Assembly (NCBI GenBank): GCA_051004015.1
Contig: JBPCKT010000081.1
Coordinates: 1-64,000, forward strand
Direction: 5' to 3'
From: SXOA01 sp051004015
Lineage (GTDB): Bacteria; Planctomycetota; Planctomycetia; Pirellulales; Pirellulaceae
DNA: 64,000 bases
The notes beneath the pieces were generated by a model, which worked only from the letters and a program-made list of their open reading frames with translations, was not told where the DNA came from and ran no database searches. How positions within the stretch are numbered: position 1 is the stretch's first letter; each line of letters opens with the position of its first letter. The position numbers and the translations under genes were made by a program. Positions 50,281 through 58,975 of the stretch are shown piece after piece.

Positions 50281-52791
50281 ATGAGCAACAACCTTTGCAC
50301 CGTGACTGTCTGCGTGTTCCTGGGCTGTTCCTCGGCTGCGTCGCTCTTTGGCGAAGACACCAGGCCAAAGCTCCCCCCGCTGGCCGAAGGAACCGTTGAT
50401 TTCCATCGAGATATCGTCCCCATCCTCCGCGGCAGTTGTCTCAAGTGCCATTCGGGGGAGCAGGCAAAGGGGAAGCTGCGGATGGAGACGCGGGAGCTGC
50501 TGCTCAAGGGGGGCGAGAATGGGGCGGTGGTCGTGAGCGGGAAGAGCGGCGAGAGCGAGCTCATTCGCCTGGTGGCCGGGCTGGAGAAGGAGCGGGTGAT
50601 GCCGCAGCAGGGACCGCGGCTGAAGGAGGAGCAGATTGGGCTGCTCAGGGCCTGGATTGATCAGGGGCTGAGATGGGACACGGGCTTTCGCTTCAAGTCG
50701 GTGCAGCAGATGCCGCTGGAGCCGCGGAACGTGACGCTGCCGCCGCACAAGGCTGGACCGCTGTCGGTGAATCCGATTGATCTGCTTTTGAGAGATTATT
50801 CTCGAGAGCACAAGATTGAATTCAGCGAGTTTGCCGGCGACCGGGTTTTCGCCCGCCGCGTATATCTGGACCTGGTCGGACAGTTGCCACCGCCGGAGTT
50901 TGTGGAGCAATTTGCCGCGGTCGGCAATGATCCGCCCAAGCGGCACAACCTCGTCCGCCGGTTGCTCGATGACAAAAAGGCCTACGCCGAGCACTGGCTC
51001 ACGTTCTGGAACGACCAGCTTCGCAACGCCTATCGCGGCACCGGATTCATCGATGGGGGCCGCCAGCCGATTACCAATTGGCTCTACAAATCGCTGTACG
51101 AGAACAAGCCCTACGACCAGTTCGTGCATGAGCTGATCAGCCCGGTCCCCGGCAGCGAGGGGTTCACGGGCGGCATCACCTGGCGCGGCGTGGTGAACGC
51201 CAGCCAGCGGCGGGAAATGCAAGCGGCCCAAAACATCGGCCAGGTTTTTCTCGGCACCAATCTCAAGTGTGCCTCGTGCCACGACAGCTTTGTGAACCAC
51301 TGGAAACTGACCGATTCGTATGGCCTGGCAGCGATCTTTGCCGACGGCCCGCTGGAGATGCACCGCTGCGACAAGCCGACCGGCGAGATGGCAAGGGTAG
51401 CATTCATCTATCCGCAGCTCGGAAGCATCGATGCCGTAGCCCCGAAAGCGGAGCGGATGAAACAGCTTGCGGACCTGATGACCGGACCCAAGAACGGCCG
51501 ACTGGCCCGTGTCATCGTCAACCGGCTCTGGGCACAGCTCATGGGGCAAGGGCTCGTCGAGCCGCTGGATGACCTGGACCAGCCGGCGTGGAACCAGGAT
51601 TTGCTCGACTGGCTGGCGGTGGACCTGGTGGAGCACAAATACGACCTCAAGCACACTTTGGAACTCATCTGCACGTCGGACGCCTATTCGCGGCCGAGCG
51701 TCGGAGCGCCCAAGCTCGACGGCAGCGACTTCGTCTTCCGAGGCCCCATTGTGAAGCGGATGTCCGCTGAGCAATTTGTCGATGCGGTTTCGGTCCTCAC
51801 GGGCACTCCGCCCGGCCAACCCGCAGTCAATCCGCCAGCCATGGAGAAAGGGGCGGCCGCGGAAGTGAAGCTGGCCGGCAAGTGGATCTGGAACGATGTC
51901 AATGCTGCGAAAGCGGCCAGCGGCGGACGAGTTTTCTTTCGCAAGACCTTCGATCTGACCGAGCTGCCAACGCGGGCGCTCGCCGTGATGACCTGCGACA
52001 ATGAGCTCATGCTGTTCGTCAACGGGCGGAAGGTGGTCGAGAGCAAAGAGTGGGGTTCGCCGGTTGCGATGAGCCTCTCGCCATATCTGCAAAAGGGAAT
52101 GAACGTCATCGCCATCGAAGCGACCAACTGGCCGGACGCCGAAACAAAGAAGGGGCTCGAGAACAAATCCCCTAACCCAGCCGGGCTGGCGTTTTCACTG
52201 GCGTATCAAATGGAGAAGAGCGGTCCCTGGGCAGCCTTGGAAACGGATGAAACCTGGCTGGCCCATGACAAGTACCTCGTCGGCTGGGGGAAGAACGATT
52301 TTGAGCCGCTGGGGTGGCAACATGCCAAGGAGCTTGGGGGCTACGACATCGGCCCCTGGAACATCGCGAGCAAATTCCAGTCAGCCCTCAGCACCGCCAG
52401 CAGCACTTTCCCCGGCGGCCACGTGCGGGCTTCGCTCGTCAACGACGACCCCCTCACCCGCGCCCTCGGCCGGCCCAACCGCGAGCAAGTCGTCACCCGC
52501 CGCGACAGCCTCGCCACCACGCTGCAAGCCCTGGAACTCACCAACGGCACGACGCTGGATGCGATGCTCAAGAAGGGGGCCGAAAAATGGCTAAAGTCTC
52601 CTTCCTCCAACAAGGCGCTGTCCCCCGACCAAATCACCCGCGGTATCTACGCCACCGCCCTCAGCCGCCAGCCGACGCCCAAAGAGCTTGCCTCCGCCCA
52701 CGAACTCCTCGACGAAAAGCCGACCAAGGAGAGCGTGGAAGACCTGCTCTGGATAGTGGCGATGCTGCCGGAGTTTCAACTTGTGCATTAG
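50281..52791 (+). CDS. Exported PSD1/DUF1549/DUF1553 cytochrome-like protein
   Basis: An 836-residue protein from the ATG at 50281 (a TTG four codons earlier is less likely). The signal peptide ends near SAASLFGED. Domain order: PSC-type cytochrome with CLKCH (DIVPILRGSCLKCHSGEQAK), DUF1549 (RVFARRVYLDLVGQLPPPEF) with a second haem-like CASCH, DUF1553 (RVIVNRLWAQLMGQGLVEPL), and an inserted galactose-binding-like segment near residues 540-640. It is likely a multihaem-type periplasmic protein paired with the DUF1501 protein downstream. Confidence 0.92.
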   Translation: MSNNLCTVTVCVFLGCSSAASLFGEDTRPKLPPLAEGTVDFHRDIVPILRGSCLKCHSGEQAKGKLRMETRELLLKGGENGAVVVSGKSGESELIRLVAGLEKERVMPQQGPRLKEEQIGLLRAWIDQGLRWDTGFRFKSVQQMPLEPRNVTLPPHKAGPLSVNPIDLLLRDYSREHKIEFSEFAGDRVFARRVYLDLVGQLPPPEFVEQFAAVGNDPPKRHNLVRRLLDDKKAYAEHWLTFWNDQLRNAYRGTGFIDGGRQPITNWLYKSLYENKPYDQFVHELISPVPGSEGFTGGITWRGVVNASQRREMQAAQNIGQVFLGTNLKCASCHDSFVNHWKLTDSYGLAAIFADGPLEMHRCDKPTGEMARVAFIYPQLGSIDAVAPKAERMKQLADLMTGPKNGRLARVIVNRLWAQLMGQGLVEPLDDLDQPAWNQDLLDWLAVDLVEHKYDLKHTLELICTSDAYSRPSVGAPKLDGSDFVFRGPIVKRMSAEQFVDAVSVLTGTPPGQPAVNPPAMEKGAAAEVKLAGKWIWNDVNAAKAASGGRVFFRKTFDLTELPTRALAVMTCDNELMLFVNGRKVVESKEWGSPVAMSLSPYLQKGMNVIAIEATNWPDAETKKGLENKSPNPAGLAFSLAYQMEKSGPWAALETDETWLAHDKYLVGWGKNDFEPLGWQHAKELGGYDIGPWNIASKFQSALSTASSTFPGGHVRASLVNDDPLTRALGRPNREQVVTRRDSLATTLQALELTNGTTLDAMLKKGAEKWLKSPSSNKALSPDQITRGIYATALSRQPTPKELASAHELLDEKPTKESVEDLLWIVAMLPEFQLVH

Positions 52792-52806
52792 AACTGGTGA
52801 ACCGCG

Positions 52807-53283
52807 ATGAAACGACTCGTTTATGTCGAAACGACGGTCATCAGCTTTCTGACCGCTCGCAAAAGCCGGGACGTAGTGCTTGCCGGTCAGCAGGAGGCCA
52901 CGAGGCGTTGGTGGGACCAGCGCCGGGAGGAATTCGATCTCTACATTTCGTCGGTGGTCATTGATGAGGCCGGCAAAGGCGACTCGCGCGCGGCCAAAAA
53001 GCGAATGGCAGCATTGGCTGGGATTTCGGTCATCGCACCTACCGATGAAATGCGGGAGCTTGCGGTCAAGTTCATTGAAGAACAAGGGATTCCGCCGAAA
53101 GCAGCCGACGATGCGTTGCACCTGGCGGTTGCGACTGTCAGCCGAGTCCAATTCTTGCTAACTTGGAATATGAAGCACCTGTGCAGCCCTTCTCAAAAGG
53201 AACGCCTTCATGAAATCTGCCAAGCCGCCGGCTACACCTCTCCAATCATCTGCACTCCCTTCGACTTGCTCGCCGAAGCATAA
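52807..53283 (+). CDS. PIN-domain protein, VapC-type toxin candidate
   Basis: A 158-residue PIN-domain protein of the subgroup starting with VYVETTVISFLTAR and continuing RRWWDQRREEFDLYISSVVI, DEAGKGD, ADDALHLAVAT and FLLTWNMKHL. The acidic residues (Glu8 in place of the usual Asp, Glu in DEAGKGD, Asp in ADDALH) form the metal site of a ribonuclease. The next gene overlaps its end by 74 bases and encodes the small protein usually found beside this PIN subgroup, so the two look like a toxin-antitoxin pair set between DUF1549/1553 and DUF1501 genes. Confidence 0.88.
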   Translation: MKRLVYVETTVISFLTARKSRDVVLAGQQEATRRWWDQRREEFDLYISSVVIDEAGKGDSRAAKKRMAALAGISVIAPTDEMRELAVKFIEEQGIPPKAADDALHLAVATVSRVQFLLTWNMKHLCSPSQKERLHEICQAAGYTSPIICTPFDLLAEA

Positions 53284-53452
53284 CTGCTGGGACAATCCCA
53301 TCGTCGATGAAATCTACCGCATCCGCGAAGAGCATGCAGCCAAATTCAATTATGATGTCCGAGCAATGTTTGAGGAACTTAAGAAAGACGAGCAACGATT
53401 GCGCGCGGAAGGGTACAAATTTGTTGATCTTACGCAGAAACAAAAGCCGTAG
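53210..53452 (+). CDS. Small partner protein of the PIN toxin (putative antitoxin)
   Basis: An 80-residue protein whose core WDNPIVDEIYRIREEHAAKF and DVRAMFEELKKDE is the pattern of small helical proteins encoded beside this type of PIN protein. The ATG at 53210 lies inside the toxin gene, with AAAAGGAA eight bases before it. No other start exists before the conserved core, so the first 25 residues, read from the toxin 3' end in another frame, are an extension. Antitoxin action is inferred from neighbourhood only; no DNA-binding domain is seen. Confidence 0.75.
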   Translation: MKSAKPPATPLQSSALPSTCSPKHNCWDNPIVDEIYRIREEHAAKFNYDVRAMFEELKKDEQRLRAEGYKFVDLTQKQKP

Positions 53453-53478
53453 AGCCAGGCAGATTCCATTTCAAGCCC

Positions 53479-54909
53479 ATGAACAATTCCTTCTCCCGCC
53501 GCTCCTTTCTCCACACCGCCTCCGCCGCCACGCTCAGCGCCCTCGCTGCCGGCCCGGCTCGGCAGATTCTCGGCAAGGACGAAGCCGCTGCTGCTTCCAA
53601 ACCCAAAGCCACCGCCGACTCCGTCATCGTCCTCTGGATGGGTGGCGGCATGGCCCATACGGAGACGTTCGATCCCAAGAAGTTTACGCCGTATGAGAAG
53701 GGGATGTCGCCGGACAAAGTGCTCAGCACGTTCCCGGCTATCAATACCGTGGTCGATAACATCAAGATCTCGCAGGGGCTCGAAAACGTCGCCAAGGTGA
53801 TGGACCGGGCCTGCCTCCTCCGCGGCTATACGGCGGGGGATCTTGGCTTCATTCTCCATTCGCGGCATCAGTATCACTGGCACACCGGCTATGCGCCGCC
53901 GCAGACGGTCGCCGCGCCGCACATCGGCTCGGTCATCGCCCGCACGCTCGGCCCGCGCGAGCCGGCCATGCCCGCGTTCATCGATATCGGCCAACGGTTC
54001 GACCTCGGCGAAGGGGAAGAGCTCAAGGCCTTCCACACCGCCGGCTTTCTCGGCAGCGAGCATGGCCCGTTCCTCATTCCCTATCCCGACCAGGCCCTCA
54101 CCTCCGTCCAGCCGCCGGCCGGAATGAGCGTGGAGCGGTTCAAGGCCCGCTATAAAGCCTACAAGCAGCTCGCGGCGGAAAGCCCCATCGCCAGGCTCGG
54201 CAGCGACTACCAGCGGGAGTCGCTCGAGCGCTCGCTCGAAAACGCCTACCGCCTGCTCTCCTCGCCGGCCGCCAAGGCGTTCGACCTCTCGCAAGAACCC
54301 AAGCAAAAATTCGACGCCTACAACACCGGCCGCTTCGGCCTCGGCTGTCTGCTGGCCCGCCGCCTGGTGGAATCGGGGGCCCGCTTCATCGAGCTGACGA
54401 CCGAGTACATCCCGTTCCTCAACTGGGACACCCACGACAACGGCCACACCCGCCTGGCCGACCTGAAGAAGCTCATCGACCGTCCCATCGCCCAACTCGT
54501 CCTCGACCTGGAAGAGCGCGGCCTGCTCGATCGCACGCTTATCGTCCTGGCCAGCGAATTCAGCCGCGACATGGTGATGGAAGGCCGCCCGGAGCAGGCG
54601 GTGCAGGACCAGGTGCAAGTCCCGGCCAAAATCGAGGAGCTGAAGTTCTACGGCATGCACCGCCACTTCACCGGTGCCGGCTCCGTGCTGATGTTCGGCG
54701 GAGGCCTGAAAAAAGGGCACGTCCACGGCATCACCGCGGACGAGCGGCCGGTCACCACCATCCAGGGGCGAGTCACCATCGAAGACCTCCACGCCACCAT
54801 CTACCGCTCCCTCGGCATCAGCCCCACCCTCGCCTACGAAATCGAATCGCGGCCCTTCTACGTCACCCGCGACGGGCTGGGAAAACCGATTGACTCCGTC
54901 TTCGCCTGA
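53479..54909 (+). CDS. Tat-exported DUF1501 protein (paralogue 3)
   Basis: A 476-residue protein with a Tat signal (FSRRSFLHTASAATLSALAA). DUF1501 motifs: SVIVLWMGGGMAHTETFDPK, LLRGYTAGDLGF, NWDTHDNGHTRLADLKKL and LIVLASEFSRD. The usual FGRTPK is altered to FSRDMVMEG, and the hallmark GRDH is not seen, so this copy is divergent from the other two. It is probably the partner of the PSD1/DUF1549/1553 protein upstream. Confidence 0.9.
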   Translation: MNNSFSRRSFLHTASAATLSALAAGPARQILGKDEAAAASKPKATADSVIVLWMGGGMAHTETFDPKKFTPYEKGMSPDKVLSTFPAINTVVDNIKISQGLENVAKVMDRACLLRGYTAGDLGFILHSRHQYHWHTGYAPPQTVAAPHIGSVIARTLGPREPAMPAFIDIGQRFDLGEGEELKAFHTAGFLGSEHGPFLIPYPDQALTSVQPPAGMSVERFKARYKAYKQLAAESPIARLGSDYQRESLERSLENAYRLLSSPAAKAFDLSQEPKQKFDAYNTGRFGLGCLLARRLVESGARFIELTTEYIPFLNWDTHDNGHTRLADLKKLIDRPIAQLVLDLEERGLLDRTLIVLASEFSRDMVMEGRPEQAVQDQVQVPAKIEELKFYGMHRHFTGAGSVLMFGGGLKKGHVHGITADERPVTTIQGRVTIEDLHATIYRSLGISPTLAYEIESRPFYVTRDGLGKPIDSVFA

Positions 54910-54913
54910 TACA

Positions 54914-54952
54914 TCCCCCTTTCCCTTTGGGAGAGGGCCGGGGTGAGGGTTT
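54914..54952. repeat. CCCTTTGGGAGAGGGCCGGG repeat, copy 1
   Basis: TCCCTTTGGGAGAGGGCCGG followed by GGTGAGGG directly after the DUF1501 gene. The inverted relative CCCTCACCCCGGCCTTCTCC is at 59449-59468. This sequence type is shared by many bacterial genomes and forms a short hairpin (CCCtttGGG). Confidence 0.6.
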
Positions 54953-55326
54953 GCTGCTGGTTCCTTGCCGCAACTCCCGTTGCCAATGCGACTTAGATCT
55001 CCATTGTGAATCAACTCTTGCGGTTTTTATACACATTTTTGCAGTCACACTTCAAAAAACTTACGTCGATTCGCTTTTCCATAAGTGAAGCTCCAGAAGG
55101 CATTTACGCAATCCGCATTCGCCGTAAGTCAGTGAATCACAGCCTCAATCAAGGCATTCTTGATACACCCGCTTGTTCTAAGTTCCTGCCAGCACAACAT
55201 TTGCGCTGCGTATCAGCACTTGCAATCGGAATCAGTTTGTCCCCTGCTCCTGACCCCACCGAGCTTGCCTCGGTCGGTGAACTGATTCTGCACTAGCAAC
55301 TGCCCCTCGGACCTCACACAACATCT

Positions 55327-55470
55327 GTTGAAAAACCCCCCGGGTTATTCAACAACCCCCCCGGCCCGCGGTCAGCAAATGTGTTGAATAACCCCCCTGG
55401 TTTTTCAACACCTCCCTTTGTCCTACATCTCAAATCTCAGTCCTGAAAACTGAAAACTGAAAACTGAAAA
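55327..55470. repeat. Two-hairpin C-run element, copy 3
   Basis: GTTGAAAAACCCCCCGGG with TTATTCAACAACC, spacer GGCCCGCGGTCAGCAAATGT, then GTTGAATAACCCCCCTGG with TTTTTCAACACC. The trailing tract includes ATCTCAAATCTCAG and four GAAAACT units up to 55470. Confidence 0.9.
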
Positions 55471-55561
55471 CTTCCCATTACAACCGCGTTGCCAAAGAGC
55501 GACTCATCGGAGTGCCACTGGCCGGCGCTTCGCCGCCAGTGCCTCTTAGCCTCCGCCGCAC

Positions 55562-55586
55562 CACGAACCCGCAGCGCCAGCGAGGG
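55562..55586. repeat. ACGAACCCGCAGCGCCAGCG repeat, copy 2
   Basis: A diverged member of the family at 17771 and 59417, followed by AGGG. Confidence 0.55.
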
Positions 55587-55687
55587 CGTCCATACATGTA
55601 CAAAAGATTATACACACAGAGGGGCACTTTCCAGGGGGATGGCGAAAGATTTTCCAAGATTTTTTGGCCCACGCAGCCGCGGCCCGC

Positions 55688-55717
55688 CCGGCGAGCGGCC
55701 TAGCGTAAGCTGGCCGG
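55688..55717. repeat. CCGGCGAGCGGC repeat, copy 3
   Basis: CCGGCGAGCGGCCTAGCGTA AGCTGGCCGG, a single unit of the family that forms an inverted pair at 33278-33381. It ends 33 bases before the nitrilase remnant. Confidence 0.8.
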
Positions 55718-55750
55718 TCACGTGGAATCGGTGAAAAATGCCCTCCCTAG

Positions 55751-55942
55751 CGCGGCCTCACCTGCGACGCAGCCACCGTCAACTACGCCAGCCCCGGCTC
55801 CCCCACCACCTCGGCCATCATCCGCCCGGACGGCACCCTCCAGGCCTGGCAGCCCTACGGCCAAGAAGGCCTCCTCCTCGCCGACCTCGACCTCACCACC
55901 GCCACCGGCTTCCTGGCGAAGCGGTGCCGGAGTGAGGCGTGA
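55751..55942 (+). pseudogene. Carbon-nitrogen hydrolase (nitrilase family) C-terminal remnant
   Basis: The frame ending with TGA at 55940-55942 encodes NYASPGSPTTSAIIRPDGTL then QPYGQEGLLLADLDLTTATG, which is the last part of the nitrilase/amidase fold. A stop codon at 55748-55750 closes the frame upstream, and the catalytic Glu-Lys-Cys region is absent. The break lies next to a CCGGCGAGCGGC repeat. No function expected. It converges on the STAND-like gene, seven bases away. Confidence 0.7.
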
Positions 55943-55948
55943 GCGCGA

Positions 55949-58900
55949 TTACTGAAGACGCTCCAAGAGAGTTTTTGATAGTAGCCCCATTTTACCAGGA
56001 ACTATGGTGCCCTTTCGCGCAAGCTTCATGTAGGCACGCCTTTCGTTCGGTTGTGATCGGACTATTTGTTCGAGCGTCTTTTTTGCCTCGGGCTTGTCGA
56101 GGTCTAAACGAACTAGGAACTTGTCAAAGAGCTGCGGCGAAAGCTCGTAAATCAAACGAAAGAAATGGGCAATTCCGGTGAGGGGCTTCAGGGTTAGGCG
56201 ATACAGAGCCGCTTCCAGCTGCGGTAACTGCTGCTCGACTATCTCGGCACATATGCGCCGGTCAACGTTCATGATTCCGAATATTGCCAGGGACGTCTCA
56301 AACCATCGGGGTTCGTTGGCGGCGACAAGAACCACGCCGCGGCCAGCCTTGTGGAAGGAGACTGCAACGTCGGGCGAGATCCACGCGAGGCGAGGTCGCA
56401 GCGGTCCCACAATTACGTCTTGGTTGGCATCTACCCACGTCCGGGCAGGTTGTCTATCTCGACCTTGAGCAAAAAATCCAAGAACGTGTAGCAACTCTTC
56501 AGACTGCTGGCGCCATTCATCGGACGTCGATGAAAAGAACCTGTCAGTTTGAATAGCGCCCGCAACTTTTTCTGTGAAACTTTGGTCGATTTCATAAATG
56601 AACTCAAAAGATCGACTAAGGCCTTCAAGCTCGCGAGGTAACGATGTTTCCATCGCTTCGGCAAACGCCCTTGGATTGAGTTGGCTGACAATCGTTCGTG
56701 CTATGCGGTGATCGTCTGCGGTAGGGTCGTGACTTCCGCGCAAGAACTTTGGAGCAAAGCCGAGACACGACCAGAATATGTCGTGCATCTCATTTAGCGC
56801 CCGAGCGGGCCGTGCATTCACCGCTTTGACGATGTAGGGAATGACTTGCTCAAGGTAGCTAAGGTGACTGCCAGCGGCTGAAGATTGCGCGAGCCGGCAG
56901 ACACTATACAGCATTTTGTCCACCAACTCCGCGTGATCTGCGTCGGCACCAAGCATAATCTCTCTTAACCTCGACCAGTCAAGCCTTTCAATGAATTCCT
57001 TCGACCAACGCGGCCCGTAGAAAGCCAAGCGATTCAGAAGCGAACCGAACGTGTAGAAGTCATCAATCGAAACGCGGTTAGAAAGTGTGACGAGGGCGAT
57101 TACGTCAACATCGTCATTGAAGCTCCTAGCCATGTCGGAGTGACCCGGGCTTTGGGCGGGCTTGGACTCATTTATTAGCAGATTGACAAAGTTGCTGCAA
57201 AAATAGGCTAAGAGACCCGTACTTTGCACGGTCCAACGGAGCAGAAGCTCTCTGTGCTTCAACATCTCCTGTACCGATACGCCAAATGAGTTGAATAATC
57301 TCCCGAGGCAGCCCGCTGCCCACTCCGTATCGACGCCCTCCGCTGTGCAGCGTCCGATGAGCGTTGCGACTATGGACGACGCGTCAGGCGGCACTTTAAA
57401 CCTGAACGCATCCGAATGCGCGGCTGCATCGAGTAGCCACGAAACTCCTTTCAGAGACCATGCGGTATCGGTAACTAAAGAAACGTAAACCGAAAGAATG
57501 CGCCCCCAATTGTTACGGTTTTCTTTGCTGAACACCTCATCCAGCAGCTGGTATGAGTATTGGAGGTGCTTGGTCCTCAGTTCGTCACCGGCGAGAACAG
57601 CGCCTAGCTTAACCAATCGCCCAATTTCCTTGTCGACAGCCGACTCCACAATGCCGATGCTTTTGGATTGTTTTACAAGCCAAATCCGTGTAACGCCGGC
57701 GTCGCAGCTAACAATCTGACCCATTGCGATTATTGAGAGCACATCGTTGGCATTCGGGAATTGTTTGAAGGTGTCAAACTCGCGCCGCGCAGTTCGCCAG
57801 CCGCCCCGAAGAATCCAGAAGAACTCCCACGGCGATTTTTGCCGCCCCGCGTCGCGAATTCGGTTCTCAAGGTCGATATCACTTACTCGATCGCCTATCC
57901 GGTCATCGAACTTTCGCACAATCGGCATCAACTCACGCCTACGAGCGAGCATCGCGTTCTTAAGCTCGTCTACGCATTGAGCAGGATTGATGCATAATGC
58001 CACCCCGAGAAGCGGGTCGTCGACTGTGGACACGAGGAGCACTTTCAACTTGGCGGATGCCGCCTCAATTAGTCTGCTTGCGAATTCTCGTCCGAAGCGC
58101 TGCGCATCGTCGATAACAATGAACTGGCGCTCGGCTCCAGGAATCGTTGCCAAGAGATCCGTTGCACCAGTCAAGGCGCGGGGCCTCCAGACGCAGAAGC
58201 CGTTGTCATGAAAGTGCTTTGCAACCTGCCAAGCAGTAATCGATTTTCCGCAGCCTGGAACTCCAACGAGTTCGTACAAATGCGAGCGGTCAAGTTCTTG
58301 AATGATTTCCCCACGGGCAGAAAACGGCGGACACGCCTGTACGTCTGCGGGGGTGAGGCGCTGGCCTGCGACTGCGTGGTCGAGGTCGCGCTGGTTGGCG
58401 AATGTTACTTGTTCCCAGCATTCGTTTGGATGCTCGCTGACCTTGATCCACTGCGTGCAAAGAGATTTCAATTCGCTGCGGCTTGTTGCCTGGCCACCGG
58501 TCGAGAGCAAAGAGAGCTGCGTAATCATCGCCCCAACCATGAGCTCTCGATGGTGCGCTGACTTCTGCCCGAGTCCCTCCTTCAGAAGGAACTTGTCGAG
58601 CAGATGCGCCGCTTGGTTTAGAAGTCCCGTGATATCGAGCGCCTTCGGGCAGGGCACTGCGACTTGCCCAAAAGATTTCATCTCCGCCACAGACTGCGCA
58701 CATGGGCCAACGAGCATCAGCTTATAGGTATCGGCAGCCTTCGATTTTTGCAGATCATCTGCCCAGGCCTCAGCATCAGCCTTGCCAATCTGGTTAGCCG
58801 AAGACTTCACCTGAATGGCCTTACGCCCAGTTTTGTGAACCCACAAAACATCGACTTTTTCAGACGCATGATCGGGCTCGAGCGTGACTGATTCCCAGTC

Positions 58901-58975
58901 AGGATCGTCCAATGACTCCAAAAGAGCAATCGCCGTCTGGACCAGGTAGCCCCTACTCCCTTCTTGCCCGCCCAT
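55949..58975 (-). CDS. Nuclease-STAND NTPase protein, candidate Avs-like anti-phage defence
   Basis: A 1,008-residue protein. The ATG at 58975 is preferred: GAGGTG lies five bases upstream and the conserved start MGGQEGSRGYLVQTAIALLE follows. Residues 1-100 resemble the Cap4/DUF4297 nuclease group: GxRGYxxQ at 6-13, VDVLW with Asp42, and QVKSS with Gln55-x-Lys57, a PD-(D/E)xK-type site. The NTPase part has Walker A GVPGCGKS at 238-245 and Walker B FIVIDDAQRF at 285-294, then a winged-helix-like stretch. Residues about 480-1008 are helical without a recognised repeat and could be the sensor. Composition is A/T-richer than neighbours. Alternatives: another STAND signalling protein. Confidence 0.75.
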   Translation of the reverse strand: MGGQEGSRGYLVQTAIALLESLDDPDWESVTLEPDHASEKVDVLWVHKTGRKAIQVKSSANQIGKADAEAWADDLQKSKAADTYKLMLVGPCAQSVAEMKSFGQVAVPCPKALDITGLLNQAAHLLDKFLLKEGLGQKSAHHRELMVGAMITQLSLLSTGGQATSRSELKSLCTQWIKVSEHPNECWEQVTFANQRDLDHAVAGQRLTPADVQACPPFSARGEIIQELDRSHLYELVGVPGCGKSITAWQVAKHFHDNGFCVWRPRALTGATDLLATIPGAERQFIVIDDAQRFGREFASRLIEAASAKLKVLLVSTVDDPLLGVALCINPAQCVDELKNAMLARRRELMPIVRKFDDRIGDRVSDIDLENRIRDAGRQKSPWEFFWILRGGWRTARREFDTFKQFPNANDVLSIIAMGQIVSCDAGVTRIWLVKQSKSIGIVESAVDKEIGRLVKLGAVLAGDELRTKHLQYSYQLLDEVFSKENRNNWGRILSVYVSLVTDTAWSLKGVSWLLDAAAHSDAFRFKVPPDASSIVATLIGRCTAEGVDTEWAAGCLGRLFNSFGVSVQEMLKHRELLLRWTVQSTGLLAYFCSNFVNLLINESKPAQSPGHSDMARSFNDDVDVIALVTLSNRVSIDDFYTFGSLLNRLAFYGPRWSKEFIERLDWSRLREIMLGADADHAELVDKMLYSVCRLAQSSAAGSHLSYLEQVIPYIVKAVNARPARALNEMHDIFWSCLGFAPKFLRGSHDPTADDHRIARTIVSQLNPRAFAEAMETSLPRELEGLSRSFEFIYEIDQSFTEKVAGAIQTDRFFSSTSDEWRQQSEELLHVLGFFAQGRDRQPARTWVDANQDVIVGPLRPRLAWISPDVAVSFHKAGRGVVLVAANEPRWFETSLAIFGIMNVDRRICAEIVEQQLPQLEAALYRLTLKPLTGIAHFFRLIYELSPQLFDKFLVRLDLDKPEAKKTLEQIVRSQPNERRAYMKLARKGTIVPGKMGLLSKTLLERLQ

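Larger units (their letters stand above)
54910..55750. other. Repeat-rich non-coding left part of the accessory island
   Basis: About 840 bases with no supported gene. Repeats seen in order: CCCTTTGGGAGAGGGCCGGG at 54920-54951, the C-run element at 55327-55470, GAACCCGCAGCGCCAGCGAG at 55564-55586, and the CCGGCGAGCGGC unit at 55688-55717. The stretch 54990-55310 is A/T-richer than the surroundings and has an open frame of 96 codons that resembles no protein. Confidence 0.55.

Noticed and set aside
55006..55296. A 96-codon frame starting with GTG after the third DUF1501 gene
   Set aside because: No ribosome binding site, no homology pattern, and it sits in an A/T-richer repeat region; kept only as non-coding.
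55327..55470. Possible CRISPR repeat pair in the C-run element
   Set aside because: Only two units per site, and the spacer is itself conserved among the three copies.
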